From Cetobacterium ceti (GTDB taxonomy: Bacteria; Fusobacteriota; Fusobacteriia; Fusobacteriales; Fusobacteriaceae), in the NCBI RefSeq assembly GCF_900167275.1, contig NZ_FUWX01000011.1, forward strand, positions 42,575 to 106,574: DNA of 64,000 nt, in the 5' to 3' direction. The notes beneath the pieces were generated by a model, which saw nothing but the letters and a program-made list of their open reading frames with translations, was not told where the DNA came from and did no database searches. Shown here one piece after another: positions 61,216 through 64,000 of this stretch. A program made the translations under genes and the position numbers. Every line of letters begins with the position of its first letter. Within the stretch, counting starts at the first letter, position 1.

Positions 61216-62004
61216 TTGTTTTACAGTTTACTAATAAAGATTAAAGCTCAAAAAAGTGGCAAATTTAAATTTTTTACAGGAAAAAAACTTCATGGGGCTT
61301 TTTTAAATATAATAAGAGAAGCTGATAGGGAACTTGCCCAAGAACTTCACGATAAGGATATTCCTAAAGAGTTTACAGTTTCAAATATTTTTGGAACAAA
61401 TAGCCGTAAATTTAAACTTGAAGAGGGACAAAATTATTTTTTTAGAGTGACCTTTTTAAATGATAGAATATATAAAATTTTCTCTAGTGAAATATGTAAA
61501 AATATACTTTTATCAAGGGGAATATTAATTGAAAATATTCCTCTTTCTATTGAAGAAATTATATATAAAGATAATAAATATTCAGGAATTATGGATAAAA
61601 TAGAATTAGAATCTAAAAGATACAGATTAATATTTAAAACTCCCACACTTTTTAAAAGTGGAGATTTTTTTATAAGATATCCTGAAATTAATTTACTTTT
61701 TAAATCTCTATTAACTAAGTATAATTTGTACGGGGAGAAAAAAATTGATGAAAGTATATTGCAATTTTTATATGAAATTAATTATGAAAAAATAGATTTA
61801 AAATTGAAAAGAGAATATTTAAATAAATTTTTTATAGAAGGATTTGTGGGAGAACTTATTATTAGAATTGATAGTAAAAATAAAGATCTTGTTGAAAAGA
61901 TAAATACACTTCTTAATTTTGGATTTTATTGTGGAATTGGAACTAAGAGTAGTATTGGATTTGGTCAAGTTTTAGTTGAAAACTTAGAAGGAGCTGAAAA
62001 ATAG
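61216..62004 (+). CDS. cas6: Cas6 crRNA-processing endonuclease
   Basis: 262 residues from a TTG start (AGGAGAGGA upstream). K-K-L-H-G-A-F-L-N near the start and the C-terminal Gly-rich loop G-I-G-T-K-S-S-I-G-F-G-Q-V identify Cas6. It should cut the repeat next to the hairpin. No catalytic His can be assigned with confidence. Confidence 0.85.
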   Translation: MFYSLLIKIKAQKSGKFKFFTGKKLHGAFLNIIREADRELAQELHDKDIPKEFTVSNIFGTNSRKFKLEEGQNYFFRVTFLNDRIYKIFSSEICKNILLSRGILIENIPLSIEEIIYKDNKYSGIMDKIELESKRYRLIFKTPTLFKSGDFFIRYPEINLLFKSLLTKYNLYGEKKIDESILQFLYEINYEKIDLKLKREYLNKFFIEGFVGELIIRIDSKNKDLVEKINTLLNFGFYCGIGTKSSIGFGQVLVENLEGAEK

Positions 62005-63732
62005 ATGACAAGTTATATTGATAAAATTAAAGAACTTTGTCCGAAATTAGATGAAATTGGTATAGGAGCAATTGATAAGTATATATCAAATCAAAGTTTA
62101 AATAAAGATGAAGATAGAATATTAAATAATATAAATATACAAAATATACAGGTACAAGGGAAAAAAATACCTCAAATTGATATTGATAATATTGATACGT
62201 ATGTTTCTTTTTTTAGTTTAGCAGTTGTTGGGAAATATGAATATTCACTTTTAGAGAAAAATCTTAAAATTTTTAATAAGATAGAAAATATTTATTTTAT
62301 AGCTACTCCCCAAAGTTTACAAGACTGCGAAAAAGAAAAAAATAGACTTGAAGAAAAAGATGAAAATATAAATATAACAATTATTGAAATTGAATCTAAT
62401 AACTATGATAATATTTATCATCAATTACTTGTGGAACTTGAATTTTTTGATAAATCAAAAATTCTTATTGATAATACTCTAGGGCCTAGAATTATTGGAT
62501 ATAATTTTTATAAATTTTCAATTGACCAAGGAACTAAATTAATAACCTGGCAAAGTAGCCAAATTAAAGGGTTTGCAAATAGAGTGCCTGGAACAGATAC
62601 ATTAAATTATATTGAATTTCCACAGTTAAAAAATTCAAGTGTTATAAATAATATAAATAAATTAATAGAGGAATATAAATTTATAGAAGCTTCTAATCTA
62701 GCTAAATCTATTAATAATATGGAAGAAGCGATTATTTATGAAGAATTAGGGGAAATTTTTTCTATTGATGTAATTTTTAAATTTTCAACTTTTTATCCTA
62801 AAATAAAAATTTTTTATGATACTTATTTTTTAAAAAATATAAATTCAAACTTAAAAGAAAAACTTGATGAATTAAAAAAAGATTTTAAACTTTATTTTGA
62901 ACATGATGAACTTAGTAAAAAGATTGCATATTTAGTTATTATGGTTGATTTTTATAAAAAGAATTTAAAACATGCTGAAATTTTAAAGGATATAGTTTTA
63001 GATATGATTTTTATAACTATGAATTTAGATAAAAAAGAAGATAAAGAAAAAATTAAAAATTTTATTTTAAATAAAGATTCTGAAAGTATTGAATTATCTA
63101 ATATTTTAATGGATTTATGCTGTATTAAAGATGAAAAAAATAAATTAGTTGCTTTGGATGAAGAAAATTTAGTTTATAAACATCTTAAATATAAGCTTCC
63201 AAAAACTTTGTCTTTAGAAAATAATATATTGTACTTTAAAAAATATGATATTAAAATTGATTTAAATGAAGAAAGCAAAAAATCATCTGGGGCTAAAAAA
63301 TTAAAAAATTTAAATTATGAATCAACAGGTGTAAAAAAATTATTAAAACCATTATTTGAGTCATTTAATAATGAAATTTGTGATAAGGATTTTAGAGAGT
63401 ATTTTGGAATTGAAACTAAAACTAAAGGAGCTATTAATACTAGAGTATCTAGATTTAAAGAGGATATTTTGGAAATTAATAATTTCGTTTTTAATTTTAT
63501 AAAAGAAAATTATCCTACTAAAGCAATTTATTTTGAAGATAATGAATTTATTATTTTTGAAAAAATAATAAAAGAATCGAAAACTAGAAAAGTGCCAAAA
63601 ACTGATTTTGATAAATTTCTTGAGGAAGTTTGTATTCAAGACAAAGAAAAATTAAAAAGAAAAAGAAATTTTAAAATAGTTGTTGATGTGGAGGATGAAT
63701 ATATATTTAAAATAAATTCACAACATTTTTAA
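62005..63732 (+). CDS. CARF-domain protein, possible winged-helix regulator or effector
   Basis: 575 residues. N-terminal CARF-like half: I-E-N-I-Y-F-I-A-T-P-Q-S-L (93-105) and I-L-I-D-N-T-L-G-P-R-I-I-G-Y (153-166), the ligand-binding loops. No HEPN R-x4-6-H motif exists anywhere, so it is not a Csm6/Csx1-type RNase. The C-terminal region (about 430-530) has T-R-V-S-R-F-K-E-D-I-L-E, like a winged helix. It could be a cyclic-oligoadenylate-controlled transcription factor or carry a nuclease not seen by me. ATG directly follows the cas6 stop. Confidence 0.72.
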   Translation: MTSYIDKIKELCPKLDEIGIGAIDKYISNQSLNKDEDRILNNINIQNIQVQGKKIPQIDIDNIDTYVSFFSLAVVGKYEYSLLEKNLKIFNKIENIYFIATPQSLQDCEKEKNRLEEKDENINITIIEIESNNYDNIYHQLLVELEFFDKSKILIDNTLGPRIIGYNFYKFSIDQGTKLITWQSSQIKGFANRVPGTDTLNYIEFPQLKNSSVINNINKLIEEYKFIEASNLAKSINNMEEAIIYEELGEIFSIDVIFKFSTFYPKIKIFYDTYFLKNINSNLKEKLDELKKDFKLYFEHDELSKKIAYLVIMVDFYKKNLKHAEILKDIVLDMIFITMNLDKKEDKEKIKNFILNKDSESIELSNILMDLCCIKDEKNKLVALDEENLVYKHLKYKLPKTLSLENNILYFKKYDIKIDLNEESKKSSGAKKLKNLNYESTGVKKLLKPLFESFNNEICDKDFREYFGIETKTKGAINTRVSRFKEDILEINNFVFNFIKENYPTKAIYFEDNEFIIFEKIIKESKTRKVPKTDFDKFLEEVCIQDKEKLKRKRNFKIVVDVEDEYIFKINSQHF

Positions 63733-63763
63733 TTAATGAAAATTTTCATAAATTTATCAAAAC

Positions 63764-63810
63764 GCCCCGAGAAAACCTCTCCCTCTATTAGGGAGAGGTT
63801 TTCTCGGGGC
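63764..63810. terminator. 20-bp perfect hairpin, terminator or element end
   Basis: GCCCCGAGAAAACCTCTCCC (63764-63783) pairs perfectly with 63791-63810, with a 7-base loop and T-rich sequence beyond. It is GC-rich for this genome. It ends the CRISPR operon and may also mark the left end of the tnpB element. Confidence 0.7.
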
Positions 63811-63896
63811 AATCTTTTTAGTTTTTTAGATTAAAATATTTAGAAATTATGGTATAATACAATAATAATAAAATTTAAAAAATGGAGGTGAAAACT

Positions 63897-64000
63897 ATGA
63901 AGATATATAACTTAGCTTTTAAATATAGAATCTACCCTAATGAAACTCAAGCTAATATAATTAATCAAACTTTTGGTTGTACTAGACTTGTGTATAACAG
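63897..64000 (+). mobile_element. tnpB: TnpB (IS200/IS605-type) gene, start only
   Basis: ATG 63897 with ggaggtg upstream. The 34 codons visible (Y-N-L-A-F-K-Y-R-I-Y-P-N-E-T-Q and T-F-G-C-T-R-L-V-Y-N) match the N-terminus of TnpB (RNA-guided nuclease of IS200/IS605 elements). The rest lies beyond the window. A TATAAT at 63853-63858 may be its promoter. Confidence 0.88.

Noticed and set aside
62005..63732. Csm6/Csx1-type HEPN RNase
   Set aside because: No Arg is followed by His at the R-x4-6-H spacing in the whole protein.

Overview
The window is AT-rich and has a coding style typical of the Fusobacteria: short intergenic gaps, GGAGG-type ribosome binding sites, frequent TTG/GTG starts, a Gram-negative envelope (autotransporter, outer-membrane barrel) and strictly anaerobic metabolism. 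Bacterial microcompartment genes, tryptophanase, ferredoxin/flavodiiron proteins and an orange-protein-type Fe-S ATPase cluster all fit a fermentative anaerobe such as Fusobacterium or a close relative. The species is inferred and is not shown by any rRNA gene.

Layout. 1-874: end of a microcompartment operon (PduL-type phosphotransacylase cut by the window edge, EutM-like shell protein). 1053-4879: a lipidated autotransporter and a small outer-membrane barrel protein. 4906-25225: a nine-gene leftward operon of about 20 kb that looks like a DNA-phosphorothioation defence system. It has a cysteine desulfurase (DndA/SspA-like), three DptF/G/H-like restriction genes, a DUF4007 protein plus a giant ATPase (SspB/SspC-like), a PAPS-reductase-fold protein carrying a ferredoxin tail (SspD/DndC-like), and a second DUF4007 plus ATPase pair. 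25396-29942: housekeeping and catabolic genes (proC, tnaA, quinone oxidoreductase, BMP binding protein). 30007-40302: redox genes. These include a 59-residue ferredoxin co-transcribed with a CRP/FNR regulator, an orange-protein-like cluster, a sigma factor, a split chromate transporter, a YeaR/TehB-like protein and a flavodiiron protein. Two near-identical palindromes (30925-30940 and 39032-39053) tie the ferredoxin-regulator operon to the flavodiiron/YeaR-like pair as a probable nitrosative or oxidative stress regulon.

40413-49199: two glycine-zipper proteins, rlmF on the other strand, then a TerY-type phosphorylation operon. That operon has two vWA proteins, a Ser/Thr kinase fused to a Ppx/GppA-like domain, a PP2C phosphatase, a small acidic protein and a third glycine-zipper protein. 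49554-50831: an NhaC-family antiporter. 51017-63732: a CRISPR array (7 repeats, 6 spacers) transcribed leftward from its own promoter, a PIN nuclease-kinase fusion, csx20, and a complete type III-D effector operon. The operon holds an HD-less cas10, csx10, small subunit, three cas7-like genes, csx19-like, cas6 and a CARF protein; no cas1/cas2 is present. The window ends inside a tnpB gene preceded by a 20-bp perfect hairpin.

Functionally, three separate defence or stress modules lie in one 64-kb stretch, interleaved with ordinary genes. The most unusual features are the kinase-GppA fusion, the PIN-kinase fusion beside the CRISPR locus (same atypical kinase family), and the phosphorothioation-like operon with duplicated DUF4007/ATPase pairs.
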